From Chaetomium olivaceum (taxonomy: Eukaryota; Ascomycota; Sordariomycetes; Sordariales; Chaetomiaceae): 64,000 nucleotides of DNA. The stretch lies in NCBI GenBank assembly GCA_039881045.1, contig JAYWVB010000024.1, positions 124,001 to 188,000 on the forward strand, written 5' to 3'. The notes below the pieces were generated by a model, which worked only from the letters and a program-made list of their open reading frames with translations, did not search any database and was not told where the DNA came from. Below are positions 22,533 through 34,300 of the stretch, in pieces. Position 1 is the stretch's first letter; the number at the start of each line of letters is the position of its first letter. The position numbers and the translations under genes were made by a program.

Positions 22533-24164
22533 TCACCGCCGCCGCAAATGTTCCCCCGGGACACGCCCACACACGAGCTGCAACACCGTTAGCAAATGAA
22601 GCGAAAAGCAGAGAAATAGAAACAAAACCACTAACCTTCCGCCTCTCCCTGAACTCATCATACAGCCCATTCCACATCTCCCTCTCCACACAACTTTCCT
22701 TCCCATCCCTCACAAAACACTCCGGCTGCTTCTCCCCCTTCAAGTTGTTCTTCTCAATATCCAACCACGGCTTCGGCACAGGCCAATCCGAGAAATGCAC
22801 AAACTTGGCCTCCTCAAACACCGCCCGCGGGTCCCACACCTCCCCCTCATTCCCCAGATACCGCGCATGCGCATCCGGCTTCTCCCGAAACTCCGACGAG
22901 AGCATGTCATACGGCCGGTGCGGCAGCACCAGCGCGCTGTCCCCATACAAGTAATTCACAATCTCCATGTCGTAGTCGCTGCCTTTCGCCTCGGCCACGC
23001 GCGCCATCACCCGCTCAAACTCGGCCGCGCTGGGCTGCACCAGCATCACCTGCGACGAGAGCACCTTGGTCTCGGGGTACAGCCAGTAGGCGCGCGGCAT
23101 GGCGACAGGCGTGGGTGGGAGTAGGAACAGCTCGTCCATGTGTTGGAGGAGGGCTGAGTCGGAGTCGAGGGAGAGGACGCGCGAGTATTGCGTTTGGTTG
23201 AAGGCAAGGAGCTTGGTGAACGATTCCGCCCAGGTTTCTGCATAGACCCATCTTGTTAGCATTCCGAGTCCCGTACCTTACCTCACACCCCACACCATCA
23301 CCCCGTCCATAAACCAAATAAAACCACAAAAAACAACCAAGGAAGAAAAAGACTCACTATCATCCCCCTCCCGATGCTGCACCTCTATCCCCACCAACTT
23401 GACCCCGTACTCATCCCGCGCCTTGATTAGCAACCGCGCATTGGCACTCAGCCTTCCATTCCGCCCGTTGGCCTCCGCCGTCTGGGACGGGTCGAACATC
23501 TCCCTGGGGTACAGCATGAGGCGGTCGGCGCGGCTGCCCAGCTGGTGCAGCCGCTCGAAGAGCATGACCGAGTTGCAGAGGTAGTGGCTGTCGGTCACGT
23601 ATTGCGTGTAGGCGAAGCGCGACCAGTCGATGGTGGCGTTGTCGTCGTTGTTGTTCTTGTTGTTGTTGTTGTCGTCGTCGTCGGCCGTCGCGGTGGTGTT
23701 CGAGGTGGAGGTTTGTGAGGGCGTCGGCGGGGTTGGTGGGGTCGGTGGTGTCGTTGGGAGAGTTGGAAGTGTTGAAGATGTTGATGTTGAGGGTGCTGGG
23801 GGCGGTGGAGGTGGTGGAGGTGGTGGGGTATTGGAGGTGCCGGAGGTGTTGGAGGTGCTGGAGGTGCTGGCGGTGTCGGAGATGCTGGCGGTGTCGGCGG
23901 TGTCGGCGGGTGTACTGGTTCAGGAACGCCGGCCCCCGGGCTGCCCTCCCTTCCCCAGCCCGCCGGGATGCCAGAAAGCGCGTCGTAAGGATGGCCGAAA
24001 GAGAGGAAGACGGACACAATCAAGACAGCCGGCAGCAAAACCCGTATCCTACGCGACCCCAACAGAGCTGTCACACCGGTCCAGCATGTTGGCGATGTCG
24101 GGCCGCCCTCGGCCGTGGTTGGGCCTCCATTCAGCGGCGAGTATCCAAAAGCCCGGGCGAGCAT
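22533..24164 (-). CDS. Family 8 glycosyltransferase (Gnt1-like), Golgi type II membrane protein
   Basis: Start at 24164. A cytoplasmic tail is followed by a signal anchor (RIRVLLPAVLIVSVFLSFG). After a Pro/Ser/Thr-rich stem the catalytic domain begins with DWSRFAYTQYVTDSHYLCNS, then GVKLVGIEVQ, and the metal-binding DxD motif in RVLSLDSDSALLQHMDELF. Introns at 23357-23238 and 22635-22578 both have TGCTAAC/GCTAAC branch sites; the final exon (22577-22533) ends LVCGRVPG. The pattern fits fungal Gnt1-type N-acetylglucosaminyltransferases, which modify glycans in the Golgi. The stem at about 23920-23700 is repetitive: the N-terminal frame turns to pure Pro/Thr, and the frame that continues into the catalytic domain is only open after about 23910. 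Length 3n+2 suggests one lost base there; a small intron is the alternative. Confidence 0.78.
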
Positions 24165-24929
24165 CGTGACGGCGGCCGTCGCTGGTGTAAAGCGGGAACG
24201 TGCGCCGAGACGGCTCCGCGGCGGTACATGGCAATTATGTGGGTGACCGGGAAATCCGGCATCCTGGGGGATGCAGCTTTTTTCAGCAGCGAGGGAAGTG
24301 ATCAGCCCTGCAGCTTTGATCCGTCGACGGGGGCCAAGAACCCGGGCCAACAAGATGGAAGCAAATGCGGCCAAGAACGCGCGGTTCTGGCACGCTAGGC
24401 AGAACTGGGCCGTAGACGGCCTGTGAATACCACCTCAGACGGCAAGGGGGCTTGGCTAATTTGTCAGCCTGCAAGCTCAGCCTTCCTGTCAGCAGAGGCT
24501 GCAGCGCACCGGGTTGTGGGCGGGATGTGGGTGACGCGCGTTGGGAATTGTTTCTCATCGGATAGGCGGATCCAGAGTGTCGGGTCCATGAAGCAAGCTC
24601 AGGGCTCAGGCAGCAAGGACAGGGCACGCTGCACGAAACACGGCATGTTTGCTGCCGTCGGCCCAAGCGGGGCTGCCGTGGAATGAGTAAACCGTAAGAA
24701 TCTCCCTTGTTCACGGACAGAACTCCTGTCAGGGACCTTTCCTGAAGCTCAGTCATATGTTGAAATCGGTTGCCAACACAAATTGCCCAACATCGAAACC
24801 ACGAAGTCAATTGACGTCCAATCCAAATCCGGCATCCCCACGACACGAGCACCCCTGTCCCTACCAACATACCCCATCTCCGACGAACCGCCTTGGCATC
24901 CCCTGAGCTCCCCCAATCTCCCGAATGCC
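24165..24929. other. Glycosyltransferase promoter region, no gene seen
   Basis: This lies upstream of the minus-strand glycosyltransferase start and downstream of the bHLH stop codon. There are no convincing frames or RNA signals. Confidence 0.4.
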
Positions 24930-25532
24930 TCACCACCCCTGCAAAGCCCTCTCCCGCCTCATCGCCTCCACCTCCGCCCTCGTCACCTCCCACTCCTCCA
25001 CCAACTCCCTCACCCGCTCGCACGTCAAGTCAATGATCCTCGCCTTATTCAATGGCCGACGCCGTCTCCGCGCTGCCGGGGTCCCCATCAGCGGCCCGTC
25101 CCCTTGAGTCCCTTCTCCTCCCCCTCCTTCTCCTCCATGTCCAGCCCCGTCAGCAGCACCCATCTCATCGCCCACCTCATCGAGCCCCAGCGTCGTCTGC
25201 AGGCTCTCAAACCCCGCGGTCAGCTTGTCGCGGTAGCGCTTGCCGACGCGGTTTTGCTGGTGGCGGAAGTGCTGCTCGTGCTGGTGCCGCTGTGTATATT
25301 GTGGTTGCCGTGGCTGTTGCTGGTCCTTTTGCATATGTGCCTCGTGGCCCGGGCGTTCCTGTGCGATGGCGGGGCGGGCGGCGCTGCTTGGCGTGCTGCT
25401 CGCTGGTGCCGAAGGAGGGAGGTTGGTTGTTGCTGCTGCTGCTACTGCGGCGGCGGCGGCTGGGTTGCGGCGCTGGCGGTTGCTTGGGCCGCTCTTGGCG
25501 GGGATGGGCCTGTGGTTACCTTCGATTGCCAT
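24930..25532 (-). CDS. bHLH transcription factor, small
   Basis: An intronless gene of 200 residues from the ATG at 25532; an upstream ATG at 25589 would add 19 residues. The basic region and first helix read NRVGKRYRDKLTAGFESLQ, close to the fungal pattern in which ExRYR is followed by the helix. A Gly/acidic-rich loop of about 45 residues follows, then a second helix that starts RRPLNKARIIDLTCERVRE and runs into a leucine/glutamate-rich extension. The N-terminal half is Ala/Gln/Pro-rich and disordered. The long loop resembles other filamentous-fungal bHLH regulators, which bind E-box-like sites as dimers. No adjacent metabolic cluster points to its targets. Composition is GC-rich throughout with no frame break. 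Confidence 0.7.
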   Translation of the reverse strand: MAIEGNHRPIPAKSGPSNRQRRNPAAAAAVAAAATTNLPPSAPASSTPSSAARPAIAQERPGHEAHMQKDQQQPRQPQYTQRHQHEQHFRHQQNRVGKRYRDKLTAGFESLQTTLGLDEVGDEMGAADGAGHGGEGGGGEGTQGDGPLMGTPAARRRRRPLNKARIIDLTCERVRELVEEWEVTRAEVEAMRRERALQGW

Positions 25533-26264
25533 CTTGTGAGTTGTTATCCTATGAAGGTCGGCGTTTAATGAGGTAGGTTGGGTTCGCATTGGGTAGGGCG
25601 AGCGTGTGTCGTTGGAGCTTGTCTCGCGAGCGGGGCAGCGATCGACGTGGGCCCGTCCCTCGTTCCTTGGTGACGATCAATTAAGGTGGGCGGGGCTGAG
25701 GCCGGGGTCTAGTACCCGATTAAATGTGCGGCTCTTCCCGTGGAGCAGCGCAAGTATGGACGATTACTTATCGAGCACCTTTGGAAGAATGCAAGGGAAA
25801 GCGGGGTTCGGGGGCCGCGATTGTCGGCCGAAGTCTGTCGTGTCTCGGGACTTCCAGGTTGGGGCTCGGCCACATGGGAATAATTCGATGTCGGTGTCTT
25901 TGCTGCGAATTGTTTGAATGGAGTGCTCTAATTAACCTGAAGACTCAGCCATTAAAGTAACTGACGACCTGCGACAAACAATGGACTTGAAATCGATACT
26001 CGGGAGCTTGTCGGCAAGGTTGCATGTGGAAGGAAGAAAATTAGCGAGCGCGCCCGAGGGAATTTACCGCTGTAAAAGATACCTATCGTAACACAGTACA
26101 CGTAAAATACAAAAACCACAGCACCATGAACCTGCAGCGATGGATCAGATGCACCCAAACTGCCGGTGTTAGTCCATGTTGTGTTTTGGCCCACGGCAAA
26201 AGCTCCAATTGAAAAAAAAAAACGGTTCATCCCAAATCAACATCACTACGTTACACAAAGTCCC
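25533..26264. other. Intergenic, nothing recognised
   Basis: Upstream region of the bHLH gene and 3' region of the LysM gene. No coding frame or repeat of note. Confidence 0.4.
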
Positions 26265-27419
26265 CTAATTCTTAACACCAATGCAAACATACGTCCCCAG
26301 CTGCAACAAAACACTGCTGGCCGCCAACCCCCGTATTCCATTTGATAAAGTCCGCTGTCGAAATCGGCCCATTAAAGAACGAAATGATATCGCAGGTATC
26401 ACCCGGGTTGACCTTGGTAAACTTGTTGCAGTTGCTGACCATCCCGGCTGTATCGGGGTCGGCGTCGCGATGCCGTTGCCCGGCTGCGTGGGCGTGCTGC
26501 CGCCCAGGACGCCGACGCAGACATAGGTCCCCAGCTGCAACGTCTTACATTCACGACCCCCGACCCCCGTGTTCCACTTGACGAAGTCGTCGGTCGAGAT
26601 GGGCCCGTTGTAGAACGAGATGATGTCGCACGTGTCGCCCGGGTTGACCTTGGTGAACTTGTTGCAGTTGCTGACCATGCCCGGTGCGTGGGGGTTGGGG
26701 TTGCGATGCCGTTACCCGGTGTGGTTGTGGTTGGGGTGCTGCCCTTGACACCGACGCAGGCATGCTGAAGACGGAGAGACATGGTCAGCAATCTCGTTTG
26801 TTGCGCCCATCATGGGTCAATCGGACAGAAAGGAGTGTAGGCAACCTACCGTGCGGGCCCAGAGGCCGCTGCAATCGCTTTTAGCTGCCGGGTTCCATTG
26901 GACGAACTGAGACACTGTGATGGAATAGAGGGCGGCAATGGACGCGCAGTCTTGGCCGTCAGCGACCCAATGGAACCGGTTGCAGGTGCCGACCATGCCG
27001 TCCTGGATTGGGCTCGGTGTGTCATTGGGAGCGGACGCGGTTGTGGTGGTCGAGGACTTGCTGGTAGTGGTCGGGGGTTTGGTGGTGGTGGGCGGCTGGG
27101 TGGTCCTTTGGGCTTGGGTGCTAGTCAAAGACTGGCCGGCGGTGGAGGATTGAATCGAGGCGGTCGTCGACGGATCATCAGTCACCGTGCCCGACACACA
27201 GTACTGCTTGCTAGTGTCGAGATCAGGGCAGGTGATGCCAGGGTTCAGCGCTTTAAGTGCGTCGACCGATGAAACTTGCCAAGTCATTGCAAAGCTCTCA
27301 CACGTATCGCCGCTGTTCGGCACCATGAAAAAAGCACAGGCAACAGCGCGATGAGATAGGGCCCGGCCAAACACGGTCCATGGTGCAAGCCCGGCAATGG
27401 CGATGCTTTTTAAGTGCAT
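26265..27419 (-). CDS. Secreted protein with four LysM modules, frames disrupted
   Basis: Exon 1 is 27419-26850 and exon 2 runs from 26764; the intron has GTAGGT, TGCTGAC and CAG. Two LysM modules lie in exon 1 (NSGDTCESFAMTWQVSS to NPGITCPDL; VADGQDCASIAALYSITVSQF to WNPAAKSDC), separated by a Thr-rich linker. Exon 2 holds two closely related modules, each starting MVSNCNKFTKVNPGDTCDII. They are out of frame: both linkers (about 26671-26695 and 26436-26465) are 32 bases long where a multiple of three is needed, and a further 2-base loss near 26300-26312 returns the tail to frame before the TAG at 26265. LysM proteins bind chitin, and secreted ones can shield hyphae. It is either a pseudogene with duplicated defects or an artefact. 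Confidence 0.7.
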
Positions 27420-28451
27420 CTTTCGAGATTCGGGCTTCGAATGTTTTTGGCGAGGGATTCAAGTAAGCGGAGAAGAGGAAGGGGAAGGGGAAGTTGTTCG
27501 GTGGTGTCTGCATTCCCAAAAACAAAAGGGGGAGTTCAGCGCCCGGTACTTATCCTCAACGTCGCCCATCCCCTCCCCCCCTTCCTTCCGTCCCAACACT
27601 ACTCTTGCGTTCTGATTCTCCATCGTCCCCCCCTCCCCTCCCCCCCCGGGGGGGCTGGATGCTTCAGTCCGTAGCCCGCATCGCCCGGGTTCCTCCGAGC
27701 CCACTCCCGTAGGCTCTATCTTCTCGAGCGGGCAGGCTAGCAAAGTTCCCAATTGTTCCGAGGCGGAAGGCTAGCCGGTGAGTGAAGGCGATATTAGGTG
27801 TCCGGTGTTTATGCCGGAGTACAATAGTTTCCTGCATTGAAACGCTGTTGGTTCAGCCTCGGGCTAGACTCGCGAACATTGAACTTCCCCGGGAACAACC
27901 CACCGGACCCACACTTAAGGCTTCGACGGTCCATGCGACCTAAAATTATCGACTATGCCTTACCACGAGGAACCAACCGCTGCGGGTGGATTTGTGGTCA
28001 GGTTCAGGTTGTTCATGTAATGGGTTGCGCCGGACAAGGACTCAATCGAGCTGGCAGCCCGAACGCCAAGTCGGCTCGGGCGGCCAAGCGGCCCGTGGTA
28101 CTCGAGCGCAGCGTCAAATCGGCTCATCACGGTTGCGGCCGGAGTGGGACGCAGCGGGACGGCTCGTTGGTTTGTTCCTGCGTGGTATGCCAAGATGGGA
28201 GGACCTCCTCGATCTCAGTCGACTCGCTTCCTGGGGTAATTACCCAACCTGCACGGTTTCCCTTTCGAATTCTCTCCTTTTTGTCTTTTTTTTTTTTTTC
28301 GCTTTATTCCATCTTTCACTCTGACAACGCTTTTTTTGCCAGCGTCTTCCCCAATCTCCCTCAAGCAACGTCTGCGCCCCACAACCATCCTGACGTCCCT
28401 TCCCGCACCAACAACACCCTCTTCAATCCTTGCTCAACACACGGCCACAGC
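27420..28451. other. Divergent promoter region
   Basis: This lies between the divergently transcribed LysM and DUF7136 genes. It contains C- and T-rich stretches (27560-27650; T-run and CT-rich leader at 28260-28450) typical of fungal promoters. No gene was recognised. Confidence 0.45.
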
Positions 28452-29270
28452 ATGCAACTCCTCTCCCGAGTCAGTTGGTCCTTGGCGGCCTCCCTGGCCT
28501 GTTTTGGAGTCGTCGTCAACGCCACCGGCGGCGGCGTGATTGAGGCCTCGCTGGTTTTCCCACGCAATGAAACTTACGCGCCCACGGAATCGTTGCCTAT
28601 CGTCTTCGCCTTTCAGAATGCCAAGTTCGCTGAACACTTTGGCTTTGATATTCAATATACAATACGGGACCCATCGAACATCTGGGGCAACAAAACTGTC
28701 AGTTTCTCCGAGGACCTCGAATGGGCCAATTGGTCCAGCGCCGAACCCTACCTTGCCACGACCTTCTACAGGGACAAATTTATGGTCGACGGCCAGTGGG
28801 AGCTGCTCTGGAAACTGACGTGGGGAGCCTGTCGCGAGGAGGACTCCTGGATGACTACGCCCCCAAGGGTTAGCAATATGACCCTCGGGGGCATGGCCTT
28901 CACCATCAAGAGCGGCGCGCAGGCTGTGGACCTTGTCGCCGGTACTGCCAACGATAAGCCTTGCACCGAGGGGCCCGGTCTGGCTGTCAACGTCACGGGA
29001 CAGGTTGAGCGGGACCCCAAGCTCAATTCGTGCGCCGTCATGGCCGCTTCCTCGACGCCCACCCCAACCCCGTGCCGGGTCAGCATCGGATCGGCGACGG
29101 CCGCGAGCATCTCGGCTTCCTATACTGCCAGGATGTGTAATGTCAATGTCACCTTCCCGCCGGACTTCTGCCCGCCACAAGAAGACAGTTCTTCCCAGCG
29201 GTTGGCGGTTGCTGGTGTGGCATCGTTGGCGGCTGCATTTGGAGCACTTAGCTTCTTTCTGGCGGCGTAA
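28452..29270 (+). CDS. DUF7136-type secreted surface protein, probable GPI anchor
   Basis: A single exon of 272 residues from the ATG at 28452; the frame is open further upstream, but only this start gives a signal peptide (MQLLSRVSWSLAASLACFGV). The mature protein begins GGGVIEASLVFPRNETYAPT and continues SLPIVFAFQNAKFAEHFGF, which I recognise as the fungal DUF7136 pattern. It has at least six N-glycosylation sequons and several Cys. The C-terminus is a hydrophobic tail (LAVAGVASLAAAFGALSFFL) after a Ser-rich spacer, as expected for a GPI-anchor signal. The function of the family is unknown; location at the cell surface is inferred from the signals. A polypyrimidine leader precedes the start. 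Confidence 0.75.
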   Translation: MQLLSRVSWSLAASLACFGVVVNATGGGVIEASLVFPRNETYAPTESLPIVFAFQNAKFAEHFGFDIQYTIRDPSNIWGNKTVSFSEDLEWANWSSAEPYLATTFYRDKFMVDGQWELLWKLTWGACREEDSWMTTPPRVSNMTLGGMAFTIKSGAQAVDLVAGTANDKPCTEGPGLAVNVTGQVERDPKLNSCAVMAASSTPTPTPCRVSIGSATAASISASYTARMCNVNVTFPPDFCPPQEDSSSQRLAVAGVASLAAAFGALSFFLAA

Positions 29271-30237
29271 TGGGCACGACGGATAGGGTGCTAGCTGTGA
29301 TGACTAGTCGTGTTTACCTCTCGGCTTCATTTTGCGTTGTTGTCCTGTTCTTTTCTTTCCTGCCCCGCTGTACTTGTTTGCAGGTATGTACAGGTACCTG
29401 TTTCATTACGCTGCATATATGTAATTACTGGTTTCGCATTGTTTTTTGCACATACACATTTCGGTATCTTTCTCTTCTTGCTGGCCACCCAGGCTTCTTA
29501 CCCTCTTAGCCTCTCGGGGTAGAAGACACATCATTGAGTCTGATCCAAATCATGATGACCAGGGTCCAATCGATCCAACCGTGGGGGCTTCTGACCCTTC
29601 TCTCTTTCGCGTGCCAATCATTCACGAGGCCTCACCCATCCCATGGAGACGTCAGTGCAAATGAGCGATATGACAGTTTATTCCAGGAACAACACTCCGC
29701 TCAGAGCTGCCCACCCACCGCCAAAGGATCAGCTGCCCCGGCAAATAAAAAGTGGGGGATAGCTCAGTCCGCCATCAACTTTGTTGAGCCCTTGCAGGAT
29801 GTTCAAGGCTTCAATGCAACCTTGAACCAACAACAGAAACCCATTCCTCTTCTGTATGTGAGACCCGAAAAAAAATGCGGCGAGACCGCTCCAAAAGAAG
29901 CCCGACGATACCACCTACCCCTTTTCAATTACCGGATCCAGCATGCCGGGTGAAAGGCGCCTGCCTCGTCTTGTTGGTCATGCGTTCCTGTTCTGCAGCT
30001 GCTCAACACCCAGCATCTGCCGATTCGGGTCAAATCGGCTGTGGCATTCATGGCCGGGACAGACTAGGGATCTCTGTGAAAGTGTGGAGGGAAGGCTCAA
30101 TGGACGACTAAGTCTGGTTTCGTTCTTTGGACTCGGTTGAATTCATTTTTCGGGACGAGCCTTCAGATCTCGGCGTTTTTAAGTTGACAAGAAAGGCAGG
30201 ACAGACAGCGGAAATATCGCGGCCACATGGATGAGGG
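29271..30237. other. Intergenic, upstream of the RNase P RNA candidate
   Basis: No protein-like frame. A short open frame at 29534-29953 begins with a hydrophobic stretch but has no other support. The region from about 30100 may hold promoter elements for the RNA gene that follows. Confidence 0.4.
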
Positions 30238-30638
30238 AACGCGGTGGATCGCCAAGATCACTAGGCGGTTCTCGCCCCTGGAGACGCGGGAGGAAAGTCC
30301 GCCCCGCAAGCTCTAACCGAGGTGGGGGATGTGTGGGCGGCCCATCGACCGGTCAGCCCTTCAGTGGCTCTGTTCTGTTCAGCTCCACTACAAGGGACAA
30401 AACTCAGAACCAACTGCATACGAATGGATACATCATTTCAATGTGCCGCCAAGAGAAAACTCGAGCATTCTGCTTCGCGATGACCAAAAATGTCCTGGAT
30501 TCATTTCGCGCATTTCACCCGTTCGCTCTTCGGCATCTTGGCGCAGTGGATTATCGGTTCAGCGCCTCAACTTCCCGCCAACTGACAATCGGGTGTCATT
30601 TTGGCCGCTAGGTAGAGAGCAACAATCCACCGCGGACA
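30238..30638 (+). ncRNA. RPR1: Candidate nuclear RNase P RNA
   Basis: RNase P RNA is the RNA core of the enzyme that trims tRNA 5' leaders. Three signals agree. First, GGGAGGAAAGTCCGCC at 30288-30303 matches the universally conserved CR-I core (bacterial form GAGGAAAGUCCG). Second, ACTGACAATCGGGTGTCATT at about 30581-30600 resembles the CR-IV/CR-V region recalled from yeast RPR1, where GCAATCG is followed by CGTCATT. Third, the ends can pair: CGCGGTGGAT at 30240-30249 is the exact complement of ATCCACCGCG at 30625-30634, as the P1 helix requires. Order, spacing and total length of about 400 nt are all right for an ascomycete RNase P RNA. No T-run terminator immediately follows, and exact ends are uncertain. 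Confidence 0.68.
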
Positions 30639-31329
30639 GGAAGCCTTGGGCCAAGACAATCCAGGAGGTCGCCTGGAACCTGGGCAAATGCATGGCCCTT
30701 ATGGATGGAGGAATGGGACGTGACTTGGTCCCTTGGGTCTTGGACCATGGATGAGTAGAAAGGGGGTCAAAACCAAACGTCCTTTGGCTATAAAGTCTTC
30801 GGCGTTGTTCTTCGCTTCGAGTTATCGTTGAGACCTTTCCAACCGAATGAGGGAAGGCATGTAGCTTGCTCTCGCTTCTCATTACGCTCTTGCCCTTTCA
30901 GTTTTTAACTCTCTTCGGTTTACTCAACTTTTGTTCCAGGCCTCAACCGTGACACTCTTGCTCAACAGGTACGGACTAATCCTCGAAGTTTTCATTCTTA
31001 GGGTTCTTGCAATCTTCTCCTTTCAGCTATCATCTGCTGTATCTCCCTTGCATCTTCCTTCCTCTCCTTCTCCCTCTCCTCCCCACTTTACTATCTTTGC
31101 TTATCGCCCTCTTTTCCTTCTCCCACATTTCTTCTCGACGTCTCCTCCAGTGTTCCTTCTTCTCATATCTTTCTTTTTCCTTTTTTTTTTTCCCTTTTCG
31201 CTTGCCCCTTTCAATGATCCTTTCTCACCCAGGCCGCGAGCCCACTGAATTCCGAGCTAACATGATCGCGGACAGCTCATTGCGTGCCTATCTGGCAGGT
31301 GAACACGCCGGCGGGCCCCCTGCTTGGGT
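30639..31329. other. Promoter and CT-rich leader of the chitinase gene
   Basis: Bases 31010-31220 are strongly pyrimidine-rich, a common feature ahead of well-expressed fungal genes. No independent gene was recognised here. Confidence 0.45.
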
Positions 31330-34300
31330 ATGGTGAATTCATCTTGGCTCGCAGCGGCGCTTGGGGCTATTAGCTTCATGCTTGCCGCTGACGGAACATT
31401 GGCCAAGACTCCTGGATTCAGACCGCCTTCCAGCCCAGCCTACGGCAACATCGAAACCTGCCCGGCACGATGCAGTGATTCCGGGTCAAACACCGGAAAT
31501 TGGTCCGTTTATGCCAATCTCAACCAGCTCAGACGTTGTCAGCAAGCCATGTTCTACGACTTCTCCCTCTACGACCCAGTCGACGACCCAACCATCAACC
31601 ACCGCATTCACGCTTGCGCATCGTTCGGGCCCGATTTCTCCATGATCCCTGTTTCGGGAGCTCCGATTGCCCCCTCTTCGCCTATGGATGTTCACTTCGA
31701 GGTCGGATGGTGGCAGGAGGGCTTTGGACTCGCGGCCCCTGGCCTCCGGTCCCTGATCAGGCAAATCCGAACGTACATTGATCGAGGACATGGGGATACA
31801 GACACACCCTTCGTCATGTTCGGCCAATCGGGTCAAGCCACTATCGGTGTCTACATTGGCCAAGGTCTGCTGAACCAAGGCATCAGCGAGTCCAGCGAGT
31901 CAGCTCTTGGGATTTTACAAGACAACCTCGAGAAGCTCAACGTTTCGACACCAAGCCTGGCCATGCAGCTTTGTGGTCCGGAATACGGCAGCACTCACAC
32001 CTTTGGAGCCATGGTCACCAGCAATGGAACCTTTGGCCCCATCCAAGACGCCATCAAAGCCTGGGGTAGCGCCACATGCCTCTCCTTTGCCGGGTCCACG
32101 ACGTTTCCCAGCCAAGCCAAGTTCACTACGCCGCTTCTGCGACTCAATGGCACCGCCAATTCATCCACGTCCAACACTACCATCAATGCCAGGGCTGTCC
32201 TTCACGCGCGTGCCACGTGTAGAACGGTACAGGTCCAGTCTGGTGACAGTTGTGCGGCACTCGCCACAAGGTGCGGCATCTCGGCTGCTGCCTTCACCAA
32301 AATCAACCCCGGATCCTCTTTCTGTTCAACGCTGAAGCCGAAACAGCACGTATGCTGTACGACTGGAGACCTGCCTGATGTCCGGCCCAAACCCAACCAG
32401 GATGGCTCGTGCTACTCGTATCAGGTGAAGAAAGACGACAATTGCGCTAACCTGGCCGCCGAATACGGCCTGACGGTCGACCAGATTGACGATTTCAACA
32501 AGAAAACCTGGGGCTGGGGAGGTTGCAAGGTCCTCTTTTTTGACGCAATCATTTGCCTAAGCTCCGGGAGTCCTCCCTTTCCCGCCCCGATTTCCAATGC
32601 CGTTTGTGGTCCGCAGAAGCCGGGTTCCAAGCCGCCAACGGATGGCTCTGACATCGCCGCCCTCAACCCCTGTCCGCTGAATGCCTGCTGCAACATTTGG
32701 GGGCAATGTGGTGTCACCAAGGACTTTTGTGTCGATACCAATACTGGCGCTCCTGGGACTGCGGCGCCGGGTACTTACGGCTGTATCTCCAATTGTGGTC
32801 TTGGGGTGGTCAAGGGCGACGGTACTGGCGCCATAAAGGTCGGCTATTTTGAGGGTTATAACCTGGATCGGAAATGTCTCTACCAGGACGCTGCCCAGAT
32901 CGACACTTCGCGGTACACGCACATCCACTTTGCTTTTGGGTATCTGACCGAAACTTTCGAAGTTACGCTTGGCAATGCGCTCTCCATTTACCAGTTCGGC
33001 GAATTCAAGAGTCTTACGGGCGTCAAAAAGATCTTGTCGTTTGGTGGATGGACCTTCTCGAACGCGGACTCTACGTACCACATCTTCCGCAACAGTGTGG
33101 CACCGGCCAACCGTCTCAAAACAGCCACCAACATCGCCAACTTCATCAAGGAGCACGATCTAGACGGTGTGGACATTGATTGGGAATACCCCGGAGCGCC
33201 TGACCTCCCAGATATCCCACGACGCGGCGATCCAGGGGAGGGTTACAACTACTTGCTCTTCCTCGTCGTTCTCAAAAATATGCTGCCCGGAAAGAGCGTC
33301 TCGATCGCTGCTCCTTCTTCCTATTGGTATCTCAAGCAGTACCCCATCAAGGATATGGCCAGGGTTTTGGACTACATAGTCTTCATGTCCTACGACCTAC
33401 ATGGTACGAATTTTTTGTCCACAATTCTTTTCTTTTCTGCTCGTCGCTACTCTTTCCATTCTTTCCCCCCTTCTCTTCCCTTTTTCCTTCTATTTTTTTC
33501 CCTTTACTCCTTTTGCCCTTTTCTTGTCCTTTCCTCTCTTTTTTGGCTTTCCTTTCCTTTTTCATTTTCTTTTCCTTTTCCTTTTCCCTCATTCCTGTTT
33601 TGATTATTTGCTAACCATGAACAGGTCAATGGGATGCCGACAGCATATGGTCGCAGATTGGGTGCGTCACAGGCAACTGCTTGCGTAGCCAGGTCAACCT
33701 GACAGAGACCGTGGAGTCGTTGGCGATGGTCACCAAGGCAGGCGTACCTGGAAGGAAGGTCGTCGTTGGCGTGACCAGCTACGGTCGGTCGTTTGACATG
33801 GTCCAGCCAGGGTGCTGGGGCCCCAACTGCTTCTTCACTGGCGACCGTCTAAACTCGAACGCCAAGAAGGGAGTGTGTACCGACACCTCTGGGTACGTCG
33901 CCGACGCCGAGATTGCCGACATCATGCAAGACTCGGGGCGAATTGTCACAAGCTATCTCGACTCGCCCAGTCACAGCGACATTCTCGTTTACGACAACAA
34001 CCAATGGGTCGGTTACATGAGCACCGCCACGAAAAAGGCACGCACAGCGCTCTACGCGAGCTGGGGCTTAGGCGGCACTACCGACTGGGCCACCAGTTTA
34101 CAGATGTATCATCCTGTCCCCCGCCCCGCAGACAGCTGGGCCAACTTTAAGATGATCGCCAGCGGAGGGGGAGACCCCAAGGCTCTGCCACGGAACTCGA
34201 GCTGGACACACTTGGACTGTCAGAACCCGTTCACCGCCGAGAGGGAATACCACACACCTTCAGAGCGGTGGCACGGATTGCACACAGATGATGCGTGGAG

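Noticed and set aside
29534..29953. 139-residue frame with a hydrophobic N-terminus
   Set aside because: Composition after the first 30 residues is random-like and there is no other support.
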